A stretch of DNA of 64,000 bases. Source: Pararge aegeria (lineage: Eukaryota > Arthropoda > Insecta > Lepidoptera > Nymphalidae). Each line of letters opens with the position of its first letter. The first letter of the stretch is position 1. The notes below the pieces were generated by a model, which was given only the letters and a program-made list of their open reading frames with translations, did not search any database and was not told the origin of the DNA. The position numbers and the translations under genes were made by a program. The stretch is from NCBI RefSeq assembly GCF_905163445.1, contig NC_053196.1:11557501-11621500 (forward strand), written 5' to 3'. This document shows, piece by piece, positions 63,400 to 64,000 of the stretch.

Positions 63400-63615
63400 C
63401 GGGATCGTCTTAATCAAACCATTATCGAGACTTCACGGCACGGATCTCTTCTCATAATGCGCAAGACTGCGGATTGGCAGATTTCACACGCATTTTAGAA
63501 TATTATGCTGAAGTCTCAGACATGCAGGTTTCATCACAAAGTTTACAAAGTTTAGTGTTTGTTTTATTTTAAATGCACATATATCTCAAAAGTTAGCTTG
63601 CTAGGATTCTCGGGG
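63400..63615 (-). repeat. Metulj-like SINE, decayed
   Basis: 'cggcacggatctcttctcataatgcg', 'gcggattggcagatttcacacg' and 'agtctcagacatgcaggtttcatcac'. Confidence 0.7.
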
Positions 63616-63637
63616 ACTTGAAGACTGAAGTACCCAA

Positions 63638-63815
63638 GTACGTATATGCGTACGTATATTCTAAGTACATATTTTATGTATATTATTCATTATTTATCAA
63701 ATATTCATCAGTCATCTTAGTACCCATAACACAAGCTATGCTAACTTTGGGGCTAGGTGGCGATGTGTGTACTGTGTTAGTATATTTATTTATTTTATTT
63801 ATTTATTTATTTAAG
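63638..63815 (+). repeat. Second-family SINE, 5'-truncated
   Basis: 'attcatcagtcatcttagtacccataacacaagc' and 'tttggggctaggtggcgatgtgtg' with a TTTATT tail. Confidence 0.8.
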
Positions 63816-64000
63816 TTACCCACTATGGTATCACCGTACTCGATGTATACGACATGACTATTGTAATTCTTTTCTGTTGTATTTCTGAAATATTGTTATA
63901 TCTCTGTGTTTTATTTGTAACGTCATAACGTGTTATGATTAAAATATAATAGACAATAAGGATAGGACAGTAAGGTAGGGTAATATATTAGGGACAATAA

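Overview
The window looks like a stretch of a butterfly or moth (Lepidoptera) nuclear genome. The DNA is AT-rich and full of elements typical of lepidopterans. These are tRNA-derived SINEs of two abundant types, Helitron pieces ending in CAGCTAGT after a GCGGGC stem, 5'-truncated tails of RTE-type and jockey/CR1-like LINEs, hAT-type MITEs, and a PIF/Harbinger transposon. A nymphalid butterfly is my best guess, but that is inference from repeat types only. There are no bacterial-style operons and no true tRNA or rRNA genes.

Layout. Positions 1-2083 (+) hold the end of a host gene. The last coding exon (about 1437-2083) ends in VWRPY, the Groucho-recruiting C-terminus of Runt/RUNX transcription factors; the Runt domain would lie upstream, outside the window. 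From about 2.6 kb to the right edge I see no confident host gene. The region is a repeat-rich flank downstream of a developmental regulator, with a few GC-rich islands that could be orphan exons or regulatory DNA. Notable blocks are a five-unit satellite of about 185 bp (5.05-5.92 kb), a 119-bp dimer (5.97-6.21 kb), and SINE/MITE nests (9-17 kb). A young tandem segmental duplication spans 20.8-23.8 kb, an ancient 212-bp tandem pair lies at 38.9-39.3 kb, and SINE clusters with Helitrons occupy 43-54 kb. AT-rich, largely featureless DNA fills about 54.8-58.8 kb.

The main coding system is a complete PIF/Harbinger transposon at 32310-36334. It has 19-bp perfect terminal inverted repeats and a TAA target duplication. 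Two intact, spliced, convergent genes lie between them: a DDE nuclease (+; 149 + 246 codons) and a MADF-BESS DNA-binding protein (-; 117 + 159 codons). In this superfamily the nuclease and the Myb/SANT or MADF-like partner act together on the element ends. Here the ends carry unusual GCCGCCGG-rich subterminal arrays, including a perfect 45-nt palindrome, in an otherwise AT-rich locus. A TIR-bearing MITE sits inside the nuclease intron and a Helitron inside the MADF-gene intron.

A recurrent theme is near-perfect short-spacer palindromes (16.24, 21.75, 22.92, 33.22, 36.26, 45.55 and 62.29 kb). Several look like fold-back copies of local sequence rather than ordinary transposon termini.
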